From an uncultured Burkholderiaceae bacterium (GTDB taxonomy: Bacteria > Pseudomonadota > Gammaproteobacteria > Burkholderiales > Burkholderiaceae_B), in assembly GCA_934525625.1 (NCBI GenBank), contig CAKSZL010000001.1, positions 387,055 through 451,054 of the forward strand: 64,000 nucleotides of DNA. Reading direction: 5' to 3'. The notes beneath the pieces are model-generated. The model made no database searches, was not told the origin of the DNA, and was given only the letters and a program-made list of their open reading frames with translations. Below, piece after piece: positions 8,581 through 17,259 of this stretch. The translations under genes were made by a program, and so were the position numbers. Position 1 is the stretch's first letter; every line of letters starts with the position of its first letter.

Positions 8581-8641
8581 TTGTTCGGCCGTTAGGCTCT
8601 GCCTATAATTATTGTCGAAAATCCATATTATTTTATAAAAT
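8581..8641 (+). promoter_or_regulatory. Promoter and palindromic operator of the bicupin-FAH-nitrilase operon
   Basis: TTGTTC (8581-8586), 17 bases, TATAAT (8604-8609) forms a good sigma-70 promoter. Downstream, at about +14 to +25, lies the perfect 12-bp palindrome ATTTTATAAAAT (8630-8641), preceded by TCGAAAAT. The same arrangement occurs in the promoter of the Liv importer operon (19524-19557, minus strand). A palindrome at this place would block transcription when bound. The GntR protein encoded at 12045 is the best candidate to bind it. Confidence 0.7.
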
Positions 8642-8734
8642 CGTTCGTGATGAGCTCCACCGCACGAATGACACTGCATGAACGCCACCGCGCGCCGCGC
8701 GGCAACCGAACCACCTGACTAGAGGTTATCCGGC

Positions 8735-9865
8735 ATGACTACCGCAACCCGTCCCAACTACCGCGAAGACGTCGTAGGCCGCGCCAACGTCGAAGACACG
8801 CCCGAATTGCTGGCCTACTACGACGACCTGGAACGCATGAACACCGCCGCCCTATGGACGGTTGCCAACAAGATCGAGCCCTGGGAGCCGCAGTCGTCCT
8901 CGGTGCCTGTGGTGTGGCGCTTCAACGAATTGCGCGAGCACGTGCTGCGCTCCATCGACCTGGTTTCCCCCGAAAAAGCCGGCCGCCGCGTGGTCTACCT
9001 GGACAACCCCGGCCGCCGCGACGTCGCCGCCGCCGTGGGCTGGCTGTATTCGGGCCTGCAGGCCATGCGCCCGGGCGAACGCGCCTCGGCCCACGCCCAC
9101 GCCGCCAGCGCGCTGCGCTTCATTATGGAAGGCTCGGGCGCCTACACCATCGTCGACGGCCAGCGCATGACGCTGGGCGCCAACGACTTCGTGCTCACGC
9201 CCAACGGCTGTTGGCACGAGCACGGCGTCTCGGAAGACGGCGCACCCTGCATCTGGCAAGACGGCCTGGACATCCCGCTGGTCAACGCCCTGGAAGCCAA
9301 CTTCTACGTCGTTCACCCCGACTTGCAACAGGCCGACACCGTGCCGGTGAACACCGCCGTCGCCGCCTGGGGCGGGCGCGGCCTGGTGCCCGCCAACGAC
9401 ACCTGGAAGCACGCTTACTCGCCGCTGCTCAAGTACGAATGGGCGCCCACCTACGAAGCCCTGTCCAACTACGCCAAGGTTACCGACGGCTCGCCCTTCG
9501 ACGGTGTGCTGATGGACTACATCAACCCCAAGACCGGCGGCCCCGTCATGCAAACCATAGGCGCCAGCATGCAGATGCTGCGCCCCGGCGAACACACCAA
9601 GGCGCACCGCCAGGTCGGCAGCTTCATCTACCAGTGCGCCAAGGGCAAGGGCTATTCCATCGTCAACGGCCAGCGCCTCGATTGGCAAGCGCGCGACATC
9701 TTCTGCGTGCCGTCGTGGATGTTCCACGAGCACGTCAATCTCAGCGAAAGCGAGGACGCCTGCCTGTTCTGCTTCCACGATCTGCCCGTCATGAAGTCGC
9801 TGGGCCTGTACCGCGAGGAAGCGCTCAAGGATAATGGCGGCCACCAGCCCATCGTCCAGCCGTAA
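8735..9865 (+). CDS. Bicupin ring-cleavage dioxygenase (gentisate 1,2-dioxygenase family)
   Basis: A 376-residue bicupin of the gentisate / salicylate / 1-hydroxy-2-naphthoate 1,2-dioxygenase family, which opens mono- or dihydroxylated aromatic acids using Fe(II) and O2. The N-terminal cupin holds [20 protein letters not shown] (H120, H122) and WHEHG (H161, H163), the usual iron ligands. Unusually, the C-terminal cupin also keeps histidines at equivalent places (AHRQVGSF, H291; FHEHVN, H331 and H333), which typical gentisate dioxygenases lose. The second, more canonical gentisate dioxygenase in this window (22447-23502) differs clearly, so the two probably have different substrates. It is first in an operon with an FAH hydrolase, nitrilase and GntR regulator. 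Confidence 0.8.
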   Translation: MTTATRPNYREDVVGRANVEDTPELLAYYDDLERMNTAALWTVANKIEPWEPQSSSVPVVWRFNELREHVLRSIDLVSPEKAGRRVVYLDNPGRRDVAAAVGWLYSGLQAMRPGERASAHAHAASALRFIMEGSGAYTIVDGQRMTLGANDFVLTPNGCWHEHGVSEDGAPCIWQDGLDIPLVNALEANFYVVHPDLQQADTVPVNTAVAAWGGRGLVPANDTWKHAYSPLLKYEWAPTYEALSNYAKVTDGSPFDGVLMDYINPKTGGPVMQTIGASMQMLRPGEHTKAHRQVGSFIYQCAKGKGYSIVNGQRLDWQARDIFCVPSWMFHEHVNLSESEDACLFCFHDLPVMKSLGLYREEALKDNGGHQPIVQP

Positions 9866-9872
9866 TTCACAC

Positions 9873-9901
9873 GCCGCGATGCCTCCTGCCGGCATCGCGG
9901 C
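9873..9901 (+). terminator. Intercistronic hairpin after the bicupin gene
   Basis: An 11-bp perfect stem GCCGCGATGCC / GGCATCGCGGC with a 7-base loop, 7 bases after the stop codon. There is little T tail, so it may attenuate or protect mRNA rather than fully terminate. Confidence 0.5.
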
Positions 9902-10032
9902 ATTTGCGTTCGCCCGGCATCGGTCGCCAGAACCGCGCCAGGCGAACAAGGTTTTTCTTAGTTGCTTTCTTCCATAACGATACGGCACGGCTCGAATCCA
10001 TACCGGGCCCGCCGCCAGAACCAGGAATCCTC

Positions 10033-10944
10033 ATGCGTCTCGTTACCTACCGCCGCCATATCCAGGAAGCCGCCCGCCTGGGCGCCATCGTCGACAACCA
10101 GGTCATCGACCTCGAATACCTGGGCCTGAGCGCCGGCATCGACCTGCCCGACAACATGCTCGACTTCATCGACCTGGGCCCGGGCGCCGTCGCCAGCACC
10201 ACCGAACTGCTCGAAGCCCATGCCGGCCAATGGCCCGTCGGCGTGGCCCAGCCCATCCAGAACGTCAAGCTGCTGGCGCCCATCCCGCGCCCGCGCAAGA
10301 ACATCTTCGGCATCGGCCTGAACTACGTCGAGCACGTCGAAGAATCCAGCCGCTCGCTGGACACCTCCGCCGACCTGCCCAAGCAGCCCGTCATCTTCTC
10401 CAAGCCGCCCACCTCGGTCATCGGCGACGGCGACGCCATCGAGCACAACGCCGCCATCACGCAGCAACTGGACTGGGAAGTCGAACTGGCCGCCATCATC
10501 GGCACGCGCGCCAAGCGCGTTTCCGAAGAAGACGCGCTCTCCTACGTGTTCGGCTACAGCGTCATGAACGACATCAGCGCGCGCGACAACCGCCGCGCCG
10601 GCCAATGGATCTACTCCAAGGGCCAGGACACCTTCGCGCCCTTCGGCCCGTGCATCGTCACCGCCGACGAAATCCCCGACCCGCAAAACCTGAACCTGTG
10701 GCTCAAGGTCAACGGCGAAATCAAGCAGCAGTCCAACACCAAGCACATGCTGTTCAACGTCGCCGTGCTGGTCTCCGACATCAGCGCCGGCATCACGCTG
10801 GAGCCGGGCGACATCATCGCCACCGGCACGCCCTCGGGCGTGGGCGCGGGCCGCACGCCGCAAGAATGGATGTGGCCGGGCGACGTCGTCGAAGCCTGCG
10901 TGGAAGGCATCGGCACGCTGCGCAACCCCATCGTTCCCGTCTAA
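10033..10944 (+). CDS. Fumarylacetoacetate hydrolase (FAH) family protein
   Basis: A 303-residue FAH-fold C-C hydrolase; relatives cleave fumarylpyruvate, acylpyruvates or 2-oxo-hept-3-ene-dioate using a divalent metal. The core has IGLNYVEHVEES, the metal-binding EVELAAIIGTRA (E-x-E with the later Asp in GYSVMNDISARD), KGQDTFAPFGP and GDIIATGTPSGVG. I start at ATG 10033 (MRLVTYRRH), a typical FAH beginning; the frame stays open upstream without family resemblance. Placed directly after a bicupin ring-cleavage enzyme, it most likely hydrolyses that ring-fission product or its isomer. No GST-type isomerase is in this operon, so it may act on the cis product. Sequence identity to the second FAH gene (21644) is low. 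Confidence 0.85.
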   Translation: MRLVTYRRHIQEAARLGAIVDNQVIDLEYLGLSAGIDLPDNMLDFIDLGPGAVASTTELLEAHAGQWPVGVAQPIQNVKLLAPIPRPRKNIFGIGLNYVEHVEESSRSLDTSADLPKQPVIFSKPPTSVIGDGDAIEHNAAITQQLDWEVELAAIIGTRAKRVSEEDALSYVFGYSVMNDISARDNRRAGQWIYSKGQDTFAPFGPCIVTADEIPDPQNLNLWLKVNGEIKQQSNTKHMLFNVAVLVSDISAGITLEPGDIIATGTPSGVGAGRTPQEWMWPGDVVEACVEGIGTLRNPIVPV

Positions 10945-10956
10945 GACGGCGCAAGC

Positions 10957-10988
10957 AGGCCTTCGCTACGATCGTGCGAAGGCCTTTC
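10957..10988 (+). terminator. Hairpin between FAH and nitrilase genes
   Basis: AGGCCTTCGC (10957-10966) pairs with GCGAAGGCCT (10976-10985), a 10-bp perfect stem with a 9-base loop, followed by only two T. It could partly terminate, making nitrilase-gntR expression lower than the upstream genes. Confidence 0.55.
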
Positions 10989-11016
10989 CCATTCTTGTCT
11001 ACAGGTTGCTTTCCCC

Positions 11017-12048
11017 ATGCTCAACCTCCCCACCGTCAAAGTCGCCGCCGTCCAAGCCAGTCCCGTCTTTCTCGACACCCAGGCCACCGTCGAAAAGGCC
11101 TGCGGCCTGATCGCCGAAGCCGCTTCCCAAGGCGCGCAGCTCATCGCCTTCCCCGAAGTCTTCATCTCCGCCTATCCCTACTGGAACTGGTTCATGTCGC
11201 CGGTGGAAGGCAGCCCCTGGTTCGACAAGCTGTGCCGCAGCGCCATCGAGATTCCCGGCCCCGAAATCCAGCGCATCGCCCAAGAGGCCGGTCGCCACGG
11301 CGTGCATGTGGTCATCGGCGTCAACGAACGCAACCCCTTGAGCATCGCCACCCTCTACAACACGCTGGTGTTCATCGGCCCCGACGGCAAGCTGATGGGC
11401 CGCCACCGCAAGCTGGTGCCCACCTGGGCCGAAAAGCTCACCTGGGCCAACGGCGACGGCGCCTCGCTGCGCGTGTACGACACCCCCATCGGCCGCCTGG
11501 GCGGCTTGGCTTGCGGCGAGAACACCAACACGCTGGCGCGCTTCAGCCTGCTGGCGCAAGGCGAACTGCTGCACGTGGCCAGCTACATCTCGCTGCCCGT
11601 CGCGCCGCCCGACTACGACATGTCCGAAGCCATCAAGGTGCGTGCCATGGCCCACAGCTTCGAGGGCAAGGTGTTCACCGTCGTGTCGTGCTCGACGATT
11701 TCCGAAGAGATCATCCAGGCCTTCACCGCCAGCCACCCGCAGGCCGAAACCATGCTCCGCCGCAAGAACAGCGCGTTCTCCGGCGTCATCGGGCCGGACG
11801 GCCGCCTGGTCGGCGAACCGCTGATAGACAAGGAAGGCATCGTCTACGCCGACGTCGACCTCTCGCGCTGCATCCAGCCGCGCCAGATGCACGACATCAC
11901 CGGCCACTACAACCGCTTCGACGTATTCGACCTGCGCGTCAACCGCCGTCCCCAACAGGCCGCCCAGTTCCTGAACGACGGCCAGGCGCCCCAGCTCGAT
12001 TTCGACGAAGACCTGCCGGCCGGCCCCTCGGCCGCCGAGGCGCCATGA
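11017..12048 (+). CDS. Nitrilase
   Basis: A 343-residue branch-1 nitrilase (R-CN plus two waters to acid plus ammonia). The catalytic triad is visible: E47 in IAFPEVF, K132 in HRKLVPT and C166 in GLACGENTNTL. The LVPTWAEKLTW segment and the WE/GENxN context are diagnostic of true nitrilases rather than amidases. It lies in the operon with ring-cleavage enzymes, so the natural substrate may be an aromatic or arylaliphatic nitrile giving the acid that the operon degrades. Its stop overlaps the start of the GntR gene (ATGA), so both are translated together. Substrate range cannot be read from sequence. Confidence 0.92.
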   Translation: MLNLPTVKVAAVQASPVFLDTQATVEKACGLIAEAASQGAQLIAFPEVFISAYPYWNWFMSPVEGSPWFDKLCRSAIEIPGPEIQRIAQEAGRHGVHVVIGVNERNPLSIATLYNTLVFIGPDGKLMGRHRKLVPTWAEKLTWANGDGASLRVYDTPIGRLGGLACGENTNTLARFSLLAQGELLHVASYISLPVAPPDYDMSEAIKVRAMAHSFEGKVFTVVSCSTISEEIIQAFTASHPQAETMLRRKNSAFSGVIGPDGRLVGEPLIDKEGIVYADVDLSRCIQPRQMHDITGHYNRFDVFDLRVNRRPQQAAQFLNDGQAPQLDFDEDLPAGPSAAEAP

Positions 12049-12773
12049 ACCTGGTGCAAGCGAACCCTCCGGCCGCACGTGCCGCGACCTTGGCCGAACA
12101 GGCCTACGTCGCGCTCAAGCAAGACATCATGTCCGGCGAGCTGGCCCCCGGCCAGCCGCTGCGGCTGGAGTTCCTGAAGAACCGGTACGACCTCAGCTTC
12201 ACCCCGCTGCGCGAGGCGCTCAACCGCCTGCAAAGCGAACGCTTGGTCGAATCGGCCGCGCTGCGCGGCTTTCGCGTCACGCCGCTTTCCATCGAAGAAA
12301 TGCGCGACGCCATGAGCGCGCGCACGCTGATAGACTGCGAAGCGCTGGAACGCGCCATAGACCAGGGCGGCGACGCCTGGGAAACCGGCATCGTCGGCGC
12401 GCTGCACGCGCTCGACCTCGTCTCCAAACGCCAGGCCGACAGCGTCGCGCCCCCCGCCTACGATGAAGTCGAGCAGCGCCACCTGGCCCTGCACCGCGCG
12501 CTCATCGCCGCCTGTCATTCGCGCTGGCTGATGGATTTCTCGATGGCGCTTTACATCCAGACGGAGCGCTACCGCCGCCCCATGCTGATGCAAACCCCGC
12601 CCGACGCCATCAAGCGTGACGTCTCGAAAGAACACCACGCCATCGTCAACGCGACGCTGGAGCGGGACAAGGCCAAGGCGGTCGCGCTGTTGGCGGAACA
12701 CTACGAGAACACGGCGCGGCTGATAGAAGTCGTGTTGGCGGGCAAGCCCGCGGTACTTCCAAGCAACGCCTAA
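12045..12773 (+). CDS. GntR family regulator, FCD (FadR) subfamily
   Basis: A 242-residue regulator with an N-terminal GntR winged helix (about residues 18-82: EQAYVALKQDIMSGELAPGQ, then DLSFTPLREALNRLQSERLV) and an all-helical FCD ligand domain whose metal-site histidines may include those of RHLALHRAL and HHAIV. It starts at ATG 12045, overlapping the nitrilase stop by four bases; a long open frame further upstream in this frame is antisense-like noise over the FAH and nitrilase genes. FCD repressors usually control their own operon and are released by its substrate, so it is the prime candidate for the ATTTTATAAAAT palindromes at 8630 and 19524. Confidence 0.92.
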   Translation: MNLVQANPPAARAATLAEQAYVALKQDIMSGELAPGQPLRLEFLKNRYDLSFTPLREALNRLQSERLVESAALRGFRVTPLSIEEMRDAMSARTLIDCEALERAIDQGGDAWETGIVGALHALDLVSKRQADSVAPPAYDEVEQRHLALHRALIAACHSRWLMDFSMALYIQTERYRRPMLMQTPPDAIKRDVSKEHHAIVNATLERDKAKAVALLAEHYENTARLIEVVLAGKPAVLPSNA

Positions 12774-13353
12774 GTCCAAGTCACATAGTAGGCACTTCGG
12801 GAAGCACTGCTGGTGCGCGTGCGATCGTGTTCACCAAGGTGCCCGAATCCGTGGTCGCCAGCGGCACGCCCGTATGCAGCGGCATTTTTTATATCGCCAG
12901 CGGGCGTGGCATTAACAGCACTCCAGACCATGGCAATGTTCATGCGCTACGTCCATACTGAGGACGACTCAATGCGCAAGGCGACCTAACTGATGGCGAA
13001 CCAGCGCAAGTCCGTCGTGGCCGGCAAGGTTGTTGCAAGCCAATGGCTTGCTGCGGAATGCGCACCGTGCATGCACGTCGGCCGAGATCCGGCGCTTTCA
13101 ACACCTGATGCACACCCACCAGATCGACTCGCTGGACGTGCTGGCCAACCTGGTGACGCAATGCGCGCACGAGAACAGCGTTTTGACTGCCCAACTGCAT
13201 CAAAGTCCGCAGCAATGCTTTCTGATTCTGCCGTCATGAACATGCACACCAATTACACGACTTGCGGCTACAGATTTGGTTCTAACCGTTGCCAGCCTCG
13301 GGAACGTTAGCCGGCCGGCTTGGCAGTAAAACCGCCATCGTTGCCGGAATTGT
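12774..13353. other. Gene-poor decayed stretch
   Basis: Between the GntR stop and the binding-protein gene (about 630 bases) no intact gene is convincing. It contains a tyrosine-recombinase 3-prime remnant (12918-13025) and ends in a half-copy of the MITE-like element. Short open frames at 13030-13239 and 12993-13310 have no recognisable domain. The composition is less G+C-rich than the flanking genes, which suits a relic of an inserted element. Confidence 0.5.
12918..13025 (+). pseudogene. Remnant of a tyrosine-type site-specific recombinase (C-terminus)
   Basis: In frame from 12918 the sequence reads ALQTMAMFMRYVHTEDDSM, then RKAT, a stop, then LMANQRKSVVAG. This resembles the extreme C-terminus of phage-type integrases, where MRYxHTEDD contains the nucleophilic Tyr and is followed by a short basic tail with RR or RK. 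A stop codon interrupts the tail, and nothing upstream in frame resembles the catalytic domain, so the gene is broken. The call rests on one short motif. Confidence 0.5.
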
Positions 13354-13403
13354 CGTCCGGCAAGCGAAGCCGACAAAGCAATAGGTCGATATGGGAATGG
13401 AAT
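13354..13403. repeat. MITE-like element, partial copy C (right half)
   Basis: The stretch GGCAAGCGAAGCCGACAAAG followed by AATAGGTCGATATGGGAATG matches the right half and right terminus of copies A and B. The left half is missing or unrecognisable. Its last base overlaps the stop codon of the binding-protein gene at 13403. Confidence 0.6.
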
Positions 13404-14623
13404 TATTCCATTTTGCATTCGGCGGCATAGACGTCGGAGTGGTTTTCCACCACTTTGCGTACCGGCACATAGCCTAGCTTGCCGTCCTGGCCGCGTTCCA
13501 CTCTGACCAAGTACCAGTCCTGCACCGGATGCTGGTTGGACGCGAACTTGAAGTTGCCGCGCACCGACTCGAAATCCGCCTTGCGCAGCGCGGCGCGGAA
13601 TTCGTCGGCCTTGCCGGTGACGTCGCCGCCCACGGCCTTCAGGCCCGTGCCGATCAAGCGCGCCGTGTCATAGGACGTGGCGGCGTACACCGTCGGACGG
13701 CGGCCGTATTCTTTTTCGAACGCGGCGACGAAGTCGCGGCTGGCCTGGTTGTCCTGCTGCGCCGTCCACTGCGAGATGAGATAAAAGCCTTCGCCCGCAT
13801 CGCCCGAGGCCGCCAACATGCGATCGTCCATCGAGTAGATGGGGGTGATCATCTTGATATCCTTGTTCAGCCCCGAATTGGCGAACTGCTTGGCGAAGTT
13901 GATGCCGGGGCCGCCGGGCAGGAACTGGAACACGGCCTCGGGCTGCAGCGAGCGGATGCGCGCCAGCTCGACCGAGAAGTCGGATTGATCCAGCTTGGTG
14001 TAGATCTCGGCCAGGATCTCGCCCTTGTACGTGCGCTTGAAGCCGTTCATGACGTCGCGGCCGGCCTGGTAGGCCGGCGCCATGATGACGATCTTCTTGA
14101 CGTCCATGTCGTCCGCCGCCATGGCCGCGGAGTCGCTATAGGAATCGTTTTGCATCGCCACCGAGAAGAAGTTCGGGCTGCAACCCTTGCCGGCGAAGTT
14201 GGAGGGCCCCGGATTCAGGCTGACGTAAAAGCCGCCCTGCTTGACGACCGAGGGCACCACCGCTACCAGCACGTTGGAGAAGTTGATGCCGGTAAAGAGG
14301 CGCACGCCGTCTTGCAGCATCTTTTCGGCCGACTGCTTGCCGGTGGCCGGCTTCAGGCCGTCGTCCTCGATCAGCAGCCGCACGGGGACGCCGCCCAGCT
14401 TGCCGCCCTCCTGCTTGATGGCCAGGCTGAAACCATCGCGCTCGTCTTCGCCGATGTAGCCGGCCGGCGTGGACAAGGTGGTGATGAAACCGATCTCCAA
14501 CGGCTTTTGCTGCGCGGACGCCTGAAACGCCACGCCGCCCATGGCCAGGGCGGCGCAAGCCGCGCCGGCCCATTTGGCCGTGGAAAGCACCCGCTGCTTC
14601 GATACCTTCTGGTTACGCTTCAT
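13403..14623 (-). CDS. Liv-type ABC transporter substrate-binding protein (second paralogue)
   Basis: A 406-residue periplasmic binding protein of the Leu/Ile/Val-binding type I fold (Peripla_BP_6), used for amino acids but in Burkholderiales very often for aromatic acids. It has a basic N-terminus, a hydrophobic core and cleavage probably after FQASA. The mature part starts LEIGFITTLSTPAGYIGED. It is about three-quarters identical by eye to the binding protein at 18269, including long shared blocks such as PVRLL, DDGLKPATGKQSAEKMLQDG and LARIRSL. I start at ATG 14623 with an AGGAGAG ribosome site upstream. It lies downstream of livF, separated by MITE copy B. Confidence 0.9.
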   Translation of the reverse strand: MKRNQKVSKQRVLSTAKWAGAACAALAMGGVAFQASAQQKPLEIGFITTLSTPAGYIGEDERDGFSLAIKQEGGKLGGVPVRLLIEDDGLKPATGKQSAEKMLQDGVRLFTGINFSNVLVAVVPSVVKQGGFYVSLNPGPSNFAGKGCSPNFFSVAMQNDSYSDSAAMAADDMDVKKIVIMAPAYQAGRDVMNGFKRTYKGEILAEIYTKLDQSDFSVELARIRSLQPEAVFQFLPGGPGINFAKQFANSGLNKDIKMITPIYSMDDRMLAASGDAGEGFYLISQWTAQQDNQASRDFVAAFEKEYGRRPTVYAATSYDTARLIGTGLKAVGGDVTGKADEFRAALRKADFESVRGNFKFASNQHPVQDWYLVRVERGQDGKLGYVPVRKVVENHSDVYAAECKME

Positions 14624-14740
14624 TTGACGCTCTCCTTGACCCAACGCTGGTTCAATCGAACAGGCCCGCGGCCCGCAATGGATGCTGCGTTTCGTCCCGG
14701 ACGGCGCTTGCCCGCGCGCCCGGGACGAAGATTCCTGCTT

Positions 14741-14843
14741 ATTCCATTTCTAGATCAAACGAGTACGCGAAGACGAAGCGCAGACAGGTCAAATCGTACG
14801 GCAAGCAAAGTCGACAAAGTAATCGCTTGATATGGAAATGGGA

Positions 14844-14844
<1 letters not shown>
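14741..14844. repeat. MITE-like element, copy B (104 bp)
   Basis: Terminal inverted repeats at 14741-14762 and 14823-14844 match at about 18 of 22 positions. The interior is strongly similar to copy A (GTACGCGAAGACGAAGCGCA and the AAGTCGACAAAGTAATCG stretch). The right end stops exactly at the livF stop codon. It splits the importer genes from the second binding-protein gene and may influence read-through. Confidence 0.8.
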
Positions 14845-15538
<694 letters not shown>

Positions 15539-15539
<1 letters not shown>

Positions 15540-16291
15540 CAGTCTTCTTCTCCCAAATAAGCGTCACGCACCGTCGGGTTGTTGCGCACCTCTTCGGGCG
15601 TGCCGGTGAACACCGGCTTGCCGTACACCAGCACCGTGACGCGGTCGGCCAGCGAGAATACGATGTCCATGTCGTGCTCGACCAGCAGGATGGCGTACCG
15701 CCCCTTGAGCCCCAGCAGAATGTCGCGCATCAAGCGCGATTCTTCGGCGCCCAGGCCGGCCATGGGTTCGTCCAGCAGCAGCACCGAGGCGTTCAGCGAC
15801 AGCGCGATGGCCAGCTCCAGCTGGCGCTTCTGGCCGTGGGCCAGTTCCGAGACCTGCAGCTTGGCGTAGTCGCCCAGCCCCACGCGCGCCAATGCCTCGC
15901 GCGCAGGCGTGCGCAGGGAGGCGTCTTTGCGCGCATCGATGAGCAGATTGAAGCGCTTGCTGGACTGGGCCTGCACGGCCATGGCCACGTTGTCTTCGAC
16001 CGTCAGGTCGTTGTAGAGCTGGCTGATCTGGAACGAGCGCGCCAGCCCCACCGCCGCGCGCTTGTGCGCCGGCAGGCGGGTGATGTCGCGGCCATCCAGC
16101 AGGATCTGGCCCGAATCGGGGAACATCTCGCCGCTGATCTGCGAGATCAGCGTGGTCTTGCCCGCCCCGTTGGGGCCGATCAGCGCATGCAGCTCGCCCG
16201 GGCGCACCGAGAGGTTGACGTCGTTGGTGGCGACCAGCGCGCCGAAGGCCTTGCGCAGGTTGCGGATATCGAGTTTGGCGGTATCAGTCAT
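15539..16291 (-). CDS. livG: Branched-chain-type ABC transporter ATP-binding protein LivG
   Basis: A 250-residue ABC ATPase with Walker A GPNGAGKTT, a signature region degenerate as is usual in LivG (ELAHGQKRQLELAIAL), Walker B SVLLLDEPMAGLG and the switch His in LVEHDMDIVF. Its start overlaps the end of livM by eight bases, and its stop overlaps the livF start. The substrate is set by the binding proteins, probably an aromatic acid given the regulatory link to the ring-cleavage operon. Confidence 0.93.
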
Positions 16292-17252
16292 GGCTATTCT
16301 TCCCTGCCAGCCAGCCGAACAGGCCGCGTTTACTGAACAATACGACCAGCACCAGCACCGGCCCCAGGAACAGCATCCAGTTTTCCGTCCAGCCCGTCAG
16401 CCATTGTTCCAGGCCCAGGTACACGATGGCGCCCAGGATGGCGCCGTAAATGGTGCCCATGCCGCCCAGGATGATCATGGCCATCAGCGTGCCGGATTTA
16501 AGCCAGGCCGCCATGTCGGGGCTGACGTACAGCGCGTAGTTGGCCCACAGCGCGCCGGCCAGGCCGGTGCCCGCCGCCGAGATGACGAAGGCCGTCAGCT
16601 TGTAGCGCATGGGCGCGTAGCCCAGGTTGATGTTGCGCCGCTCGTTCTGCTTGAAGCCGCGCAGCACCATGCCGAACGGCGACTTGACGATGCGCCGGCA
16701 CAGCCACACCCAGAACGCCATCAGGGCGAAGCACACGTAATAGAACACCGTGGGGTTGTCCAGGTCGAGGCCGGGCAGCACGTTGCGCGAGGTGACCGAC
16801 ATGCCGTCGTCGCCCCCGTACGTGACCAGGCCCACCAGCACGAAATACAGCATCTGCGCAAAGGCCAGCGTAATCATGATGAACTGGATGCCCGAGGTGC
16901 GCAGCGACAGGAAGCCCATCACCAAGCCCACCACGGCCGAGACCACCATGGCCAGCGGCCACAGGATCAGCGCCGAATCGGTGCCGGCCCAGCCGAAGAT
17001 GGTTTCGCCCATGTCCATGTGAAAGGCGATGGCCGCCACCAGATAGCCGCCGATGCCGAAAAAGGCCGCGTGGCCGAAGCTGACCATGGCCCCGTAGCCC
17101 AGCACCAGATCCAGGCTGACCGCCGCCAGCGCATAGATGACGAACTGCGTGCCCATGTTGATGAGAAAGCTGCTGCCCGTGAGCCCCGCCAGCGCGGGCA
17201 CCAGCAGCAGGCAGGCAAAAATCAGAAGTACGACAATGAATTTGCGATTCAT
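16284..17252 (-). CDS. livM: Branched-chain-type ABC transporter permease LivM
   Basis: A 322-residue polytopic inner-membrane permease of the BPD_transp_2 (LivM) family. It shows about eight to ten hydrophobic spans, the family segments LDLVLGYGAMVSFGHAAFFG and SLRTSGIQFIMITLAFAQM, and the EAA-like coupling loop near FGMVLRGFKQNERRNINLGY. It starts eight bases after the livH stop. Confidence 0.93.
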   Translation of the reverse strand: MNRKFIVVLLIFACLLLVPALAGLTGSSFLINMGTQFVIYALAAVSLDLVLGYGAMVSFGHAAFFGIGGYLVAAIAFHMDMGETIFGWAGTDSALILWPLAMVVSAVVGLVMGFLSLRTSGIQFIMITLAFAQMLYFVLVGLVTYGGDDGMSVTSRNVLPGLDLDNPTVFYYVCFALMAFWVWLCRRIVKSPFGMVLRGFKQNERRNINLGYAPMRYKLTAFVISAAGTGLAGALWANYALYVSPDMAAWLKSGTLMAMIILGGMGTIYGAILGAIVYLGLEQWLTGWTENWMLFLGPVLVLVVLFSKRGLFGWLAGKNSHD

Positions 17253-17259
17253 GTTTGCT

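Noticed and set aside
10230..12044. Apparent N-terminal extension of the GntR protein to 847 residues
   Set aside because: The extension is Arg/His/Pro-rich shadow sequence over the FAH and nitrilase genes in another frame; the real start is ATG 12045, coupled to the nitrilase stop.
13529..14830. Long plus-strand open frame opposite the second binding protein, and the similar one at 18257-19537 opposite the first
   Set aside because: They look alike only because the underlying sense genes are paralogues; neither has a recognisable domain or ribosome site.
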